Positions 45,620-55,087 of a stretch of 64,000 nucleotides of DNA are shown piece by piece. Under the pieces are notes generated by a model. It had not been told where the DNA came from and made no database searches. It saw only the letters and a program-made list of their open reading frames with translations. The position numbers and the translations under genes were made by a program. This stretch comes from Streptomyces sp. NRRL B-1140. GTDB taxonomy: Bacteria; Actinomycetota; Actinomycetes; Streptomycetales; Streptomycetaceae. The stretch is taken from assembly GCF_001280065.1 (NCBI RefSeq), contig NZ_LGEA01000094.1, positions 86,603 through 150,602 on the forward strand, written 5' to 3'. Each line of letters starts with the position of its first letter. Positions within the stretch are counted from its first letter, which is position 1.

Positions 45620-46677
45620 GCACCGCGACCGTCACCCCGAAGGGCCCCGGCACCCTGCGCGGCGCCCGCCTGCCCAAGTGGTCCCCCTACGCCATCGCCG
45701 TCGGCTCGATCGCCCTCGCGGTCGGCATCGGCCTGGCCGGCGGCCTGCACAGCCGCGTCCAGTGGGGCCTGATCGCCGCGATCCTCTACGTGGCCGGCAC
45801 CTACGCCGTCGCCGCGGCCGTCGAGGGCAAGCGGCAGGCCAAGGACCGCATCGCGACCTCCTTCGTCTGGGTCGCCTTCCTGCTCGCCGTCGTGCCGCTG
45901 GCCTCGCTGATCTGGTCGACCGTCGCGCGCGGCGTGAAGGTCCTCGACCTCTACTTCCTGACCCACTCCATGGGCGTCGTCGCGGACACCGAGCCCGGTG
46001 GCGGCATCTACCACGCCATCCTCGGCACCCTGGAGCAGGTCGGACTCGCCACGGTGATCGCCGCGCCGGTGGGCGTACTCACCGCGATCTACCTCGTCGA
46101 GTACGGCCGGGGCAACCTCTCCAAGGCCATCACGTTCTTCGTCGACGTCATGACCGGCATCCCCTCGATCGTCGCGGGTCTGTTCATCCTCAGCCTCATG
46201 CTGATGTTCGAGATGGAGCCCTTCGGCTTCGCCGGCTCGCTGGCCCTGGCCATCCTGATGATGCCGGTCGTCGTCCGCTCCACGGAGGAGATGCTCAAGC
46301 TCGTCCCGAACGAGCTGCGCGAGGCGTCCCTGGCGCTCGGCGTCCCCAAGTGGCGCACCATCCTGAAGGTGGTCCTGCCGACCTCCATCGGCGGCATCAC
46401 CACGGGCATCATGCTCGCGATCGCCCGCATCACCGGCGAGACCGCCCCGGTGCTGCTGCTGGTGTGGGGCAACGCGTTCATCAACGCCAACCCCTTCGAG
46501 GGGGCGCAGGCCTCGCTGCCGCTGTACATCTACCAGCAGTACGCGAACAGCGCGGGCTCCGGTGCGGCGTACGACCGCGCCTGGGCGGCCTCACTCACCC
46601 TGATCGCCTTCGTGATGCTCCTGAACCTGGTGGCCCGCGGGATCGCCCGCTGGAAGGCCCCCAAGACCGGTCGCTGA
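45616..46677 (+). CDS. pstA: Phosphate ABC transporter permease PstA
   Basis: 353 aa, about eight helices; the N-terminal two come before the conserved core of six. The EAA loop is [21 protein letters not shown]. Starts at an ATG overlapping the pstC stop. Its 3' end leaves a 70-base gap before pstB. Confidence 0.94.
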   Translation: MSTATVTPKGPGTLRGARLPKWSPYAIAVGSIALAVGIGLAGGLHSRVQWGLIAAILYVAGTYAVAAAVEGKRQAKDRIATSFVWVAFLLAVVPLASLIWSTVARGVKVLDLYFLTHSMGVVADTEPGGGIYHAILGTLEQVGLATVIAAPVGVLTAIYLVEYGRGNLSKAITFFVDVMTGIPSIVAGLFILSLMLMFEMEPFGFAGSLALAILMMPVVVRSTEEMLKLVPNELREASLALGVPKWRTILKVVLPTSIGGITTGIMLAIARITGETAPVLLLVWGNAFINANPFEGAQASLPLYIYQQYANSAGSGAAYDRAWAASLTLIAFVMLLNLVARGIARWKAPKTGR

Positions 46678-46747
46678 CGCGACAACCTGCGGCTACCGCC
46701 GCGCGGGGCCACAGCGACCCCCCGGACTTTTTGGAAGTGAAGTAGTC

Positions 46748-47524
46748 ATGGCCAAGCGAATCGACGTAAGCGGACTGACCGCCTACTACGGCTCCCACAA
46801 GGCGATCGAGGACATCTCGATGACCGTCGAGCCGCGCTCGGTGACGGCGTTCATCGGCCCCTCCGGCTGCGGCAAGTCGACGTTCCTGCGCACGCTGAAC
46901 CGCATGCACGAGGTCACCTCGGGCGGCCGGGTCGAGGGCAAGGTGCTCCTCGACGACGAGGACCTCTACGGCACGGACATCGACCCGGTGTCGGTCCGCC
47001 GCGAGGTCGGCATGGTGTTCCAGCGCCCGAACCCGTTCCCCACGATGTCGATCTTCGACAACGTCGCGGCGGGCCTGCGGCTGAACGGCACCTACAAGAA
47101 GAGCGAGCTCTCCGACATCGTCGAGCGTTCCCTCAAGGGCGCGAACCTCTGGAACGAGGTCAAGGACCGCCTGAACAAGCCCGGCTCGGGCCTCTCCGGC
47201 GGCCAGCAGCAGCGCCTGTGCATCGCGCGGGCGATCGCGGTCGAGCCGAACGTCCTGCTCATGGACGAGCCCTGCTCGGCGCTCGACCCGATCTCCACGC
47301 TCGCGATCGAGGACCTGATCGGGGAGCTCAAGGAGCGCTTCACGATCGTCATCGTGACGCACAACATGCAGCAGGCGGCCCGCGTCTCCGACCGCACGGC
47401 CTTCTTCAACCTCGCGGCGGTCGGCCAGCCCGGCAAGCTCGTCGAGATCGACGACACCGAGCGTATCTTCTCCAACCCGTCGGTCCAGGCCACGGAGGAC
47501 TACATCTCGGGCCGCTTCGGCTGA
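46748..47524 (+). CDS. pstB: Phosphate ABC transporter ATPase PstB
   Basis: 258 aa. Walker [11 protein letters not shown]-loop [12 protein letters not shown] (diagnostic of PstB), signature [15 protein letters not shown], Walker [13 protein letters not shown] and switch His ([12 protein letters not shown]). Energises PstCA. Last gene of the operon, followed by a strong terminator shared with pit. Confidence 0.96.
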   Translation: MAKRIDVSGLTAYYGSHKAIEDISMTVEPRSVTAFIGPSGCGKSTFLRTLNRMHEVTSGGRVEGKVLLDDEDLYGTDIDPVSVRREVGMVFQRPNPFPTMSIFDNVAAGLRLNGTYKKSELSDIVERSLKGANLWNEVKDRLNKPGSGLSGGQQQRLCIARAIAVEPNVLLMDEPCSALDPISTLAIEDLIGELKERFTIVIVTHNMQQAARVSDRTAFFNLAAVGQPGKLVEIDDTERIFSNPSVQATEDYISGRFG

Positions 47525-47581
47525 TCGCACCCCGCCGACTCCTCGCGGTGCTGCATGGCGGTGCCACCGTGAGGCCGAAAA

Positions 47582-47614
47582 AGGGCCCGCCCCCGGCTTG
47601 CGGGGGCGGGCCCT
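47582..47614. terminator. Bidirectional terminator between pstB and pit
   Basis: Perfect 14-bp stem (arms 47582-47595 and 47601-47614, loop GCTTG). On the minus strand it is followed by a T-run (TTTTTC). Serves the convergent pst operon and pit gene. Confidence 0.85.
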
Positions 47615-47649
47615 GTCGTATGTGTCCGCTGCGCTTGGCGTCCGGTGCG

Positions 47650-48648
47650 CTACAGGAACGCCAGGTTCACGATCCCGAACGACGCGGCGGCCACGATCGC
47701 CGCGGCCGGCATCGTGATGAACCAGCCCAGGATGATGTTCTTGGCGACGCCCCACCGCACTGCGTTCACGCGCTTGGTGGCCCCCACGCCCATGATCGCC
47801 GAGGTGATCACGTGCGTCGTGGAGATCGGCGCCTTGAACAGGAACGCCGTGGTGAACATGATCGACGCGCCGGTGGTCTCCGCGGCGAAGCCCTGCGGCG
47901 GGTCCAGCTCGATGATCTTCCGGCCCAGCGTCCGCATGATCCGCCAGCCACCGGCGTAGGTGCCCAGCGACAGCATCACCGCACAGGCGATCTTGACCCA
48001 CACCGGGATCGGATCGCCGTAGTCCTCGACATCGGCGATGACGAGCGCCATCACGACGATGCCCATGGTCTTCTGCGCGTCCTGCAGACCGTGCCCCAGC
48101 GCCATGCCGGCCGCCGAGACGGTCTGCGCTATGCGGAAACCGCGCTTGGCCTTGTGCGGGTTGGCCTTGCGGAAGATCCACATGATGGCGGTCATCACCA
48201 GGTAACCGGCCAGCAGACCGACCACCGGGGAGATGAACATGGGGATGACGACCTTCTCCAGCACCCCGCTCCAGTAGACGGTCGTCCCGCCGGCCAGCGC
48301 CGCGCCGACCATGCCGCCGAACAGCGCGTGGGACGAGGAGGACGGCAGACCGAAGTACCAGGTGATGAGGTTCCAGACGATCGCGCCCACCAGCGCGGCG
48401 AAGAGGATGCCCATCCCCTTCGACCCGGTCGGTGTCTGGATCAGGCCCTCACTGACGGTCTTGGCGACCCCGGAGCCCATGAACGCACCGGCGAGGTTCA
48501 TCACCGCGGCCATGGCCAGCGCGGCCTTCGGCGTCAGCGCCCGCGTCGAGACGGACGTGGCGATCGCGTTCGCCGAATCGTGAAAGCCGTTGGTGTACGT
48601 GAAGAAGAGCGCGACGCCGATGGTCACGACCAGAGCAAGGGTGTCCAT
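47650..48648 (-). CDS. pit: Low-affinity inorganic phosphate (Pit) transporter
   Basis: 332 aa, about nine helices. Two inverted Pit repeats with TNGFHDSANAIATSVSTRAL and the second STTHVITSAIMGVG, as in PiT/PHO-4 transporters of metal-phosphate. The ATG at 48648 gives the canonical N-terminus MDTLALVVTIGVALFF. Located 7 bases after the DUF47 partner and convergent with pstB. Confidence 0.94.
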   Translation of the reverse strand: MDTLALVVTIGVALFFTYTNGFHDSANAIATSVSTRALTPKAALAMAAVMNLAGAFMGSGVAKTVSEGLIQTPTGSKGMGILFAALVGAIVWNLITWYFGLPSSSSHALFGGMVGAALAGGTTVYWSGVLEKVVIPMFISPVVGLLAGYLVMTAIMWIFRKANPHKAKRGFRIAQTVSAAGMALGHGLQDAQKTMGIVVMALVIADVEDYGDPIPVWVKIACAVMLSLGTYAGGWRIMRTLGRKIIELDPPQGFAAETTGASIMFTTAFLFKAPISTTHVITSAIMGVGATKRVNAVRWGVAKNIILGWFITMPAAAIVAAASFGIVNLAFL

Positions 48649-48655
48649 TGAGGGC

Positions 48656-49276
48656 TCAGGACTCCTTGACGGCGATGGTCTCCACCGTGTTCGCCACGTG
48701 CTCGAAGGCGTCCGCCGCTTCCTCGAGCACATCCACGATCTGCTTGAGCTTGAGCACGTCCATGGCGTCGTACTTGCCGTTGAAGAGGTGCGCCAGCAGC
48801 TTGCGGTGGATCTGGTCGGCCTGGTTCTCCAGGCGGTTGACCTCGATCCAGTACTCGGTGAGGTTCTCCATGGTCCGCAGGTGCGGCATCGCCTCGGCCG
48901 TCAGTTCGGCAGCGCGCGCCAGTACCTCGATCTGCTGCTCGACGCCCTTGGGCAGTTCCTCGACGTTGTAGAGGACGACCAGGTCGACGGCCTCCTCCAT
49001 GAAGTCCATGATGTCGTCGAGCGACGAGGCGAGGGAGTAGATGTCCTCGCGGTCGAACGGCGTGATGAACGAGGAGTTCAGCTGGTGGAAGATCGCGTGC
49101 GTGGCGTCGTCACCTGCGTGTTCCGCGGCCCGCATACGCTCTGCGATCTCGGCCCGGGCGGATGAGTCCGCCCCGAGCAGTTCCATCAGGAGCTTCGAGC
49201 CCGTGACGATGTTGTCCGCGGAGGCGGCGAACATGTCGTAGAAGCTCGTCTCCCTGGGGGTCAGACGAAAGCGCAC
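48656..49276 (-). CDS. DUF47 (PhoU-like) accessory protein of Pit
   Basis: 206 aa, helical bundle with PhoU-like repeats and acidic metal-binding helix (FDREDIYSLASSLDDIMDFM with D/E-x3-D pattern). Members next to pit genes are thought to bind metal and regulate phosphate flux. GTG start with GAGGA upstream. In an operon with pit. Confidence 0.9.
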   Translation of the reverse strand: MRFRLTPRETSFYDMFAASADNIVTGSKLLMELLGADSSARAEIAERMRAAEHAGDDATHAIFHQLNSSFITPFDREDIYSLASSLDDIMDFMEEAVDLVVLYNVEELPKGVEQQIEVLARAAELTAEAMPHLRTMENLTEYWIEVNRLENQADQIHRKLLAHLFNGKYDAMDVLKLKQIVDVLEEAADAFEHVANTVETIAVKES

Positions 49277-49432
49277 GTGGGGTCCTCGGGGTGCTTCGGT
49301 TTCGGTCAGGCTGATGCTAGGCGCATCATCCGGCCACGGCTATCGGGCCGCCCACCAGTGTCGCCCATCGGGCAGAGTGGTGAGCACGGGGGCGGTCGTC
49401 AGGCCCGTATACCCCGCAAAGTTCGGTACCAT

Positions 49433-49449
49433 ATACCCACCAGGGGTAT
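49433..49449. promoter_or_regulatory. CsoR operator
   Basis: ATACCC (49433-49438), spacer ACCAG, GGGTAT (49444-49449), 31 bases before the csoR start. It fits the GC-rich inverted repeat of CsoR operators. A related half-site TATACCCC is at 49408-49415. Confidence 0.75.
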
Positions 49450-49480
49450 GTATCGACCCACGGCCCACCAGGAGGAAGCG

Positions 49481-49858
49481 ATGACGGACGTGACCGACGC
49501 AACAGATGTCGCAGATGTCACCCCCGGCAGCGCCGAGACCGCGGGTGCCGACGCGACGGCCGATCACGACCACGGTGTGCACGGGTACCACAAGCAGAAG
49601 GACGAGCACCTCAAACGCCTGCGCCGTATCGAGGGCCAGATCCGCGGCCTGCAGCGCATGGTCGACGAGGACGTCTACTGCATCGACATACTCACCCAGG
49701 TCTCCGCCTCCACCAAGGCCCTGCAGTCCTTCGCCCTGCAGCTGCTGGAGGAACACCTGCGGCACTGCGTCGCGGACGCGGCCCTCAAGGGCGGTGACGA
49801 GATCGACGCGAAGGTGAAGGAGGCGACCCAGGCGATCGCCCGCATGCTGCGGACGTGA
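49481..49858 (+). CDS. csoR: Copper-sensing repressor CsoR
   Basis: 125-aa four-helix repressor. The Cu(I) ligands Cys-His-Cys are visible: Cys in VDEDVYCIDIL and His-Cys in EEHLRHCVAD. An N-terminal acidic tail of about 30 residues rich in Asp and Val is followed by HDHGVHGY. GGAGGAAG precedes the ATG; the operator overlaps the promoter region, so autoregulation by copper is expected. No copper exporter is adjacent. Confidence 0.94.
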   Translation: MTDVTDATDVADVTPGSAETAGADATADHDHGVHGYHKQKDEHLKRLRRIEGQIRGLQRMVDEDVYCIDILTQVSASTKALQSFALQLLEEHLRHCVADAALKGGDEIDAKVKEATQAIARMLRT

Positions 49859-49894
49859 ACCGGACCCGGCCTCGACGGACGCCCCGCCCCGGCG

Positions 49895-50062
49895 TCAGGA
49901 GGAGTCCCGCTCCTCCGCCACCTTCAGCACCTCGTCGATGCTCTCCAGGCTGAGCCGCTCGCGGGCGGCCGAAGCCGCGATGATCAGCTCTCCGCACAGC
50001 TCGATCTCGGCGAGGGCCACGTGGTCCTGAACTGCCGTACCGCCGACCGGAGCCACGTGCAT
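49895..50062 (-). CDS. Small conserved helical protein
   Basis: 55 aa, ATG start with GAGG at good spacing. Sequence begins MHVAPVGGTAVQDHVALAEI and continues as helix to LESIDEVLKVAEERDSS. Acidic and soluble, single Cys. Convergent with csoR (36-base gap). I recall it as a common Streptomyces family with no assigned function. Confidence 0.72.
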   Translation of the reverse strand: MHVAPVGGTAVQDHVALAEIELCGELIIAASAARERLSLESIDEVLKVAEERDSS

Positions 50063-50147
50063 CACCTCGTCTCTGCCGTTGCCGGCTTCCTAGAGTAGGG
50101 AGCGGCCCACACACCGCGCATGGCACGGACGGGCTAGTTCACGCCGG

Positions 50148-50999
50148 TCACTCCTCGGCGATCCGGCCCGCGTAGATGTCGTCGGTCCGGGGCAACCGTA
50201 CGCGCACCGAGGCCCCGAAATCGTAGAGCAGTGTCGTCGAGGCGACGGCGACGGGGCTCTTCTGCCGACCGTTCAGGAAGCTGAAACGGTGCCTGACCTT
50301 GCGGATGCGTCCCTCGTCGTCGAGGTAGGCGTCGAACGGCACCTCGGCGGTGGCGAACCCCTCGGCCGCCGCCTTCAGCGGCTCCCCGTTCCCCTTCGAC
50401 GCGCGCCGGGCCGCGTCGGCGAGGTTCGCCGTCCCCCGGTAGTGGCGCACTCCGGTGCCCGCGACCTCCGTCCGGCCCACATAGGTCGCCGTCCGCGTAC
50501 CGAGCAGCACCTCGGCCGCCGTGAACGGGTCGGTGGCGCCGCCGGTGACGAGGTTCCCGTCGGACAGGGTCCGGGTGTCCACCCGCACCCACTTGTCCGC
50601 GGGCACACCGGCGCCCCGGTTCTTCATGAACAGCGCACCCGGCGCGAGCAGTTCGGTGATCGGCCGGCGCTCGGCCACCCCCGCGGGGTCCTGCGGCAGC
50701 AGCACCTTCAACCGCCCCATCCGCTTGCGGTAGTCGTACACCCCGGCGCCCCGGATGGTGACCCGGGTCCCGCCGGTGGCCATCTCCATCGACGTACGGG
50801 CCTTGGAGCTCCCCGCGCCGACGAGCCGTCCGGCGGACTGGCGCAGCACGGTGACCGCTTCCCCGCCGCGAGCGTCCCCGGCCGCCGCGTCACCCGCGGA
50901 GCACCCCGCGGACCCCAGCCCCGCACCGGCCAGGACCACGGCGGCGACGACCGTCGCGCCCGCCCGCCGGTGCCGCCCTTCCCGCTGCCGCCCAGTCAT
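50148..50999 (-). CDS. Lipoprotein, LppX/LprG-like
   Basis: 283 aa with an N-terminal twin-Arg-like basic region and lipobox LGSAGCSAGD (lipid-modified Cys at about residue 33). The rest is beta-rich (TSMEMATGGTRVTIRGAGVYDY and FDAYLDDEGRIRKVRHRFSF), similar in character to the LppX/LprG lipid-carrier lipoproteins. The ATG at 50999 gives the best signal peptide; an in-frame ATG at 51032 would extend it by 11 residues. Family assignment moderate. Confidence 0.75.
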   Translation of the reverse strand: MTGRQREGRHRRAGATVVAAVVLAGAGLGSAGCSAGDAAAGDARGGEAVTVLRQSAGRLVGAGSSKARTSMEMATGGTRVTIRGAGVYDYRKRMGRLKVLLPQDPAGVAERRPITELLAPGALFMKNRGAGVPADKWVRVDTRTLSDGNLVTGGATDPFTAAEVLLGTRTATYVGRTEVAGTGVRHYRGTANLADAARRASKGNGEPLKAAAEGFATAEVPFDAYLDDEGRIRKVRHRFSFLNGRQKSPVAVASTTLLYDFGASVRVRLPRTDDIYAGRIAEE

Positions 51000-51137
51000 C
51001 GCCTGCCTACCCCCAGCCGGTACGTCCGTCACGGGCCCCCTCGTCGTTCCGGTTAACGACGGGTTTGTGCCCCCGTCACGCGAGGCCGCGCCGACCGCCG
51101 TACGAGCCGTTCACCCGCGCTGGGTAACGTGGTCGGC

Positions 51138-51308
51138 GTGGCGCAGCAGGACGGGCCGGAACTTCCCCCCAACTCCCCGGAACACCGCACGACGACCATG
51201 GAGAAGGGCCGTTTCTGCATGGCCCACTGCATCTGTGGCTGGCGCGGCCCGGCACGCAGAGCGAGAAGCCAGGCGCGTACGGACGCGGAGCGGCACGCGA
51301 CGGGCTGA
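51138..51308 (+). CDS. Small Cys-rich basic protein
   Basis: 56 aa from the GTG at 51138 (another GTG at 51129). The core MEKGRFCMAHCICGWRGPAR contains three Cys in a C-x3-C-x-C arrangement followed by a basic stretch RRARSQARTDAERH. It could bind zinc or iron; not a named domain to me. Start uncertain because the ribosome site is weak. I recall similar Streptomyces proteins. Confidence 0.62.
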   Translation: MAQQDGPELPPNSPEHRTTTMEKGRFCMAHCICGWRGPARRARSQARTDAERHATG

Positions 51309-51398
51309 GACCGCGCCGACACCTCCCGGCCGGGCCCGGACCATGGAACCCTCACTCCCGTCCCCCCGTCTCCCAGGACGGAACCACCGGGAGGCCTC

Positions 51399-52952
51399 AT
51401 GGAACGGCGCACGATACTCACGGCCGGCACGGCGGCGATCGCCGCGGCCGCGACCCCTTTCACCACTGCCTGCACCCAGTCGGGCACCCGCTCCGGAGAC
51501 ACGGCCACCGACGCCGTGCGCGCCTCCACCACCTCGAGAACCACCGCCGCGAACTGGTCCGCCCTGGCCCGCGACCTCGACGGTCCCCTGGTCCGCCCGG
51601 GCGACGCCGCCTGGCCCACGGCCCGGCAGCTCTACAACACCCGCTTCGACGCGCTGAAGCCCGCCGCGGTCGCGTACGTCTCCCACGCGGACGACATCCG
51701 CACCTCGCTGGCCTACGCCCGCGCCCACGCCCTGCGGGTCGCGATCCGCAACGGCGGCCACTCCTACGCCGGCTGGTCCTCCGGCGACGGCCGCCTGATC
51801 ATCGACGTCTCCAAGCTCAACCGCGTCCGGGCCTCGGGCACCACCGCGGTGGTCGGCGCCGGCGCCAAACTCATCGACGTCTACCGGGCGCTCGCCGCGA
51901 AGGGCGTCACCATCCCGGCCGGCTCCTGCCCCACCGTCGGCGTCTCGGGCCTCACCCTCGGCGGCGGCCACGGCGTGGTCTCCCGTGCCTACGGCCTGAC
52001 CTGCGACAGCCTCACCCGGGCCACCCTGATCACCGCCGACGGCAAGCAGCTCACCGCCGACGCCCGCGAGAACAAGGACCTCTTCTGGGCCCTGCGCGGC
52101 GCCGGCAACGGCAACTTCGGCGTCGTCACGGAACTGCACTTCACCACCCACCCCGCCCCGCAGGGTGTCTCGGCGTACCTGTCCTGGCCCTGGTCCAAGG
52201 CGGCGGCGGTGGTGAAGGCCTGGCAGGAATGGGGCCCGTCGCAGCCCGACGAGATCTGGTCGTCCCTGCACCTGGCGAACGCCGCGGGCGGCACCCCGAC
52301 CGTCTCCGTCTCGGCGTTCTCCCTGGGCACCTACGGCGAGCTGAAGAACGCCGTCGACCGCCTGGCCGACCGGGTCGGCGCCCCGGCCCGCAGCGTCTCC
52401 CTGAAGCGCCGCTCGTACGAGGAGTCGATGGAGGTGTACGCGGGCTGTTCCTCGTTCCCGACGGACGCGCAGTGCCATCTGCCCGGCTCGACCCCGGGCC
52501 GTTCCCCGAAGGGCGCGCTGGGCCGCGAGACCTATGCCGCGGCGTCGGACTTCTTCGACCGCTCCCTGTCCACGGCCGGCATCCGCGCCCTGCTGGCGCA
52601 GATCGCCTCGGTGCGCGGCGGCACCGGCAGCATCGCCCTGACGGCCCTGGGCGGCGCGGTGAACCGCGTCTCCCCCACCGCGACGGCGTTCGTCCACCGC
52701 CGCTCCCGCATGCTGGCCCAGTACATCGGCGCCTGGCGGGCCGGGACGAGCGGTACGACGGCCCGCGACTGGCTCGCCTCGGCCCACAAGGCCATGCGCC
52801 CCTACGCCTCGGGGGCCGCCTACCAGAACTACACCGACCCGACCCTGACCGACTGGCGCAAGGCCTACTACGGGGATGCGGCGACGCGCCTGGCCAAGCT
52901 GAAGAAGCAGTACGACCCGGACCGCTTCTTCACGTACCCCCAGGCGCTGTAA
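51399..52952 (+). CDS. Secreted FAD-dependent oxidase of the BBE/PCMH family
   Basis: 517 aa. The N-terminus has a twin-Arg start (MERRTILTAG) and a lipobox-like FTTACTQ. The PCMH FAD domain carries both likely flavin anchors: His in IRNGGHSYAGW and Cys in PAGSCPTVGVSGLTLGGGHG. This His-Cys pair predicts bicovalent flavin, as in berberine-bridge enzyme-like and glucooligosaccharide oxidases. The C-terminal BBE segment (NYTDPTLTDWRKAYYG, YDPDRFFTYPQAL) is complete. Substrate unknown. Confidence 0.9.
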   Translation: MERRTILTAGTAAIAAAATPFTTACTQSGTRSGDTATDAVRASTTSRTTAANWSALARDLDGPLVRPGDAAWPTARQLYNTRFDALKPAAVAYVSHADDIRTSLAYARAHALRVAIRNGGHSYAGWSSGDGRLIIDVSKLNRVRASGTTAVVGAGAKLIDVYRALAAKGVTIPAGSCPTVGVSGLTLGGGHGVVSRAYGLTCDSLTRATLITADGKQLTADARENKDLFWALRGAGNGNFGVVTELHFTTHPAPQGVSAYLSWPWSKAAAVVKAWQEWGPSQPDEIWSSLHLANAAGGTPTVSVSAFSLGTYGELKNAVDRLADRVGAPARSVSLKRRSYEESMEVYAGCSSFPTDAQCHLPGSTPGRSPKGALGRETYAAASDFFDRSLSTAGIRALLAQIASVRGGTGSIALTALGGAVNRVSPTATAFVHRRSRMLAQYIGAWRAGTSGTTARDWLASAHKAMRPYASGAAYQNYTDPTLTDWRKAYYGDAATRLAKLKKQYDPDRFFTYPQAL

Positions 52953-52959
52953 GGGGTCC

Positions 52960-53658
52960 TTACGCGGCGAGGTCCCGCTCCGAGGCCCGCTCGCTGCGCG
53001 CCTCGGGGATCACCGTGTCCTCGCCGTCCGCACGCCCTCCGGCGCGCACCAGCCACCCCAGCCGGGGCGAGCGCTCGACGGCCTTCACCAAAGGCGTCAG
53101 GAGGGCCATGGCGGGCGGCGACAGCAGCAGCGCCACGGCGGTGCCCAGCGCGAATCCGCCCACGACGTCCGTGGGGTAGTGCACGCCCATGTAGACGCGG
53201 ATGAACCCGCCGAACAACGCCAGTACGAGCGCGACGAGCCCGAACTTCCGGTGGGCGACGAACAGGCCGACCGCCAGGGCCATGACGATCGTCGCGTGGT
53301 CGCTGACGAACGAGTAGTCGGTCTTGCCCTGGACGAGCACCTCGAGCCCCTGGTGATCCAGGAACGGCCGGGGCCGCTCCACGAACCCCCGGATGGGCAC
53401 GTTCACCAGGACGGCGATACCGGCGGCCAACGGGGTCCAGACCAGCGCCGCGACGGTGGACGCCGCGTCCTCTCCGCCGCGCCGCCGCACCGACCACCAG
53501 CACCACACCACGAGCAGGACGATGCCGAGCAGCAGCCCGTACTCGCCGACGTACTCCATGACCCGGTCGGACCACGGCGGTGCGTCCTTGGCCAGGCCAT
53601 TGATGTCGTACAACAGGTCGACGTCAGGGTTCGACCCGGAATCGGCGAGTCCAGCCAT
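52960..53658 (-). CDS. PAP2-family membrane phosphatase
   Basis: 232 aa with about five helices. The three PAP2 motifs are present in order: R-x6-RP (VERPRP region with an Arg four before), SDH (YSFVSDHATIV) and the second His (VYMGVHYPTDVVGG). Acts on membrane-embedded prenyl or glycerol phosphates. Convergent with the oxidase gene. Confidence 0.92.
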   Translation of the reverse strand: MAGLADSGSNPDVDLLYDINGLAKDAPPWSDRVMEYVGEYGLLLGIVLLVVWCWWSVRRRGGEDAASTVAALVWTPLAAGIAVLVNVPIRGFVERPRPFLDHQGLEVLVQGKTDYSFVSDHATIVMALAVGLFVAHRKFGLVALVLALFGGFIRVYMGVHYPTDVVGGFALGTAVALLLSPPAMALLTPLVKAVERSPRLGWLVRAGGRADGEDTVIPEARSERASERDLAA

Positions 53659-53882
53659 GGCGCTGCGGCCCCTTCGTCGTCTCTACCGGCGCACCTGTGC
53701 GTGCGCCGCTCCTGCCACCCCCGTGGTTGTAGATCCGCTTCCGCTGCACTGACGTCCGCTCGGCTACGTCACCAGGAACGCATGGCTCCCGTTGATACGT
53801 TCCACACTCCACCGAATGATCACGCAGACGTTATCGAAGAGAGATACGTTGTCGCAGCTCAGGGGGAGGGTTCACGCAGGGT

Positions 53883-54890
53883 TCAGACCGTGGTGGGGAG
53901 TGCTTTCGCGCCATCTTCGGTGACCCGGGTGGCACCGAAGTAGTCCGGGGTGTCGATCGGGTCGAACCGGATGACGGCACCGGTCCGGGGCGCGTCGATC
54001 ATGTACCCGCCTCCGACATAAATGCCGACATGCCGGATGGCACGGGAATTGGTGAGGTCGTCCGAGAAGAACACCAGGTCGCCGGGGAGCAGTTCGTCCC
54101 GCGAGGGGTGCGGTCCGGCGTTGTACTGGTCGTTGGCCACGCGCGGGAGCCTGATGCCCACGGTCGCGTAGGCGGCCTGGGTCAGACCCGAGCAGTCGAA
54201 GCGTCCGCCCTGCTCAGCGGTGCCGGTGCCGCCCCACAGGTACGGCGTGCCGAGCTTCTTCTGCGCGTACTCGATCGCGGCCGCGGCCTGCTCGGAGGGG
54301 TCGACCCGCCCGACCGGCGCCGCGAAGCTCTCGGAGAGCGTCGTGATCCGCTTCACGTAGTTGCGGGTCTCGCTGTACGGCGGCACGCCCCCGTACTTGA
54401 TCACCGCGTAGGCCCCAGCGTTGTAGGCGGCCAGCATGTTTTCGGTCGCATTCCCGCCAACCTTCTTCACGTACGACGCGAGTTCGCAGTCGTAGGAGGC
54501 GGCCGAGGGAATCGCGTCCTTCGGGTCCCACACGTCACGGTCGCCGTCGCCGTCGCCGTCGATGCCGTGACTGGCCCACGTGCCGGGGATGAACTGCGCT
54601 ATGCCCTGCGCGGCGGCGTGGCTCTGGGCCCTGGGGTTGAATCCGCTCTCCTGGTAGAGCTGGGCGGCGAGCAGGGCCGGGCTGATGGCGGGGCAGAGGT
54701 TGCCCCACTTCTGCACGAGGGCCGCGTACGCGGCGGGCACCGACCCCTTGGCCAGCGATTTCGCCCCGCCTCCCACGCCGTTGACCAGGTTCCCCGCGAC
54801 GAGGTAGACCCCGACGACGAGCAGCATCACGAAGGCCAGCGCCGAGCTGATCGCAACGCTCGCCACGATCCACGCCTTACGCACCGTCAA
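53883..54890 (-). CDS. Bifunctional lytic transglycosylase and NlpC/P60 endopeptidase
   Basis: 335 aa. An N-terminal signal anchor (VASVAISSALAFVMLLVVGVYL) is followed by a soluble-lytic-transglycosylase domain with catalytic Glu in QLYQESGFNP and landmarks AQGIAQFIPGTW and MLAAYNAGAYAVIKYGG. The C-terminal NlpC/P60 domain has Cys in RFDCSGLTQAAY, His in RHVGIYVGGG and a late acid residue in YMIDAPRTG. In Gram-positive T4SSs such a hydrolase opens the wall for the channel; this one is 2.9 kb from the T4SS-like operon but on the opposite strand. Confidence 0.9.
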   Translation of the reverse strand: MTVRKAWIVASVAISSALAFVMLLVVGVYLVAGNLVNGVGGGAKSLAKGSVPAAYAALVQKWGNLCPAISPALLAAQLYQESGFNPRAQSHAAAQGIAQFIPGTWASHGIDGDGDGDRDVWDPKDAIPSAASYDCELASYVKKVGGNATENMLAAYNAGAYAVIKYGGVPPYSETRNYVKRITTLSESFAAPVGRVDPSEQAAAAIEYAQKKLGTPYLWGGTGTAEQGGRFDCSGLTQAAYATVGIRLPRVANDQYNAGPHPSRDELLPGDLVFFSDDLTNSRAIRHVGIYVGGGYMIDAPRTGAVIRFDPIDTPDYFGATRVTEDGAKALPTTV

Positions 54891-55087
54891 CCGCCCCTCA
54901 CCGCCCAGGAGTCCGTGGGCCAGTCTAGAGGCGGCCGGCCCGCCCGGGAATGATCACGGGGAAGGGAGTCGGGGCGGACGGGGGAACGGGGCGCGGCACG
55001 GGGCGGCACGGCCGGAGGCACGGCGGCTCCGGCGGGCGCACGGCGGTGCGGCACGCTCCTCCTGGCGCACGCGGGTCCGTGACACCG

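Noticed and set aside
54891..55087. Possible c-di-AMP (ydaO-type) riboswitch before the wall hydrolase
   Set aside because: Known for some Streptomyces hydrolases, but the gap here is too short and lacks the conserved pseudo-symmetric core.
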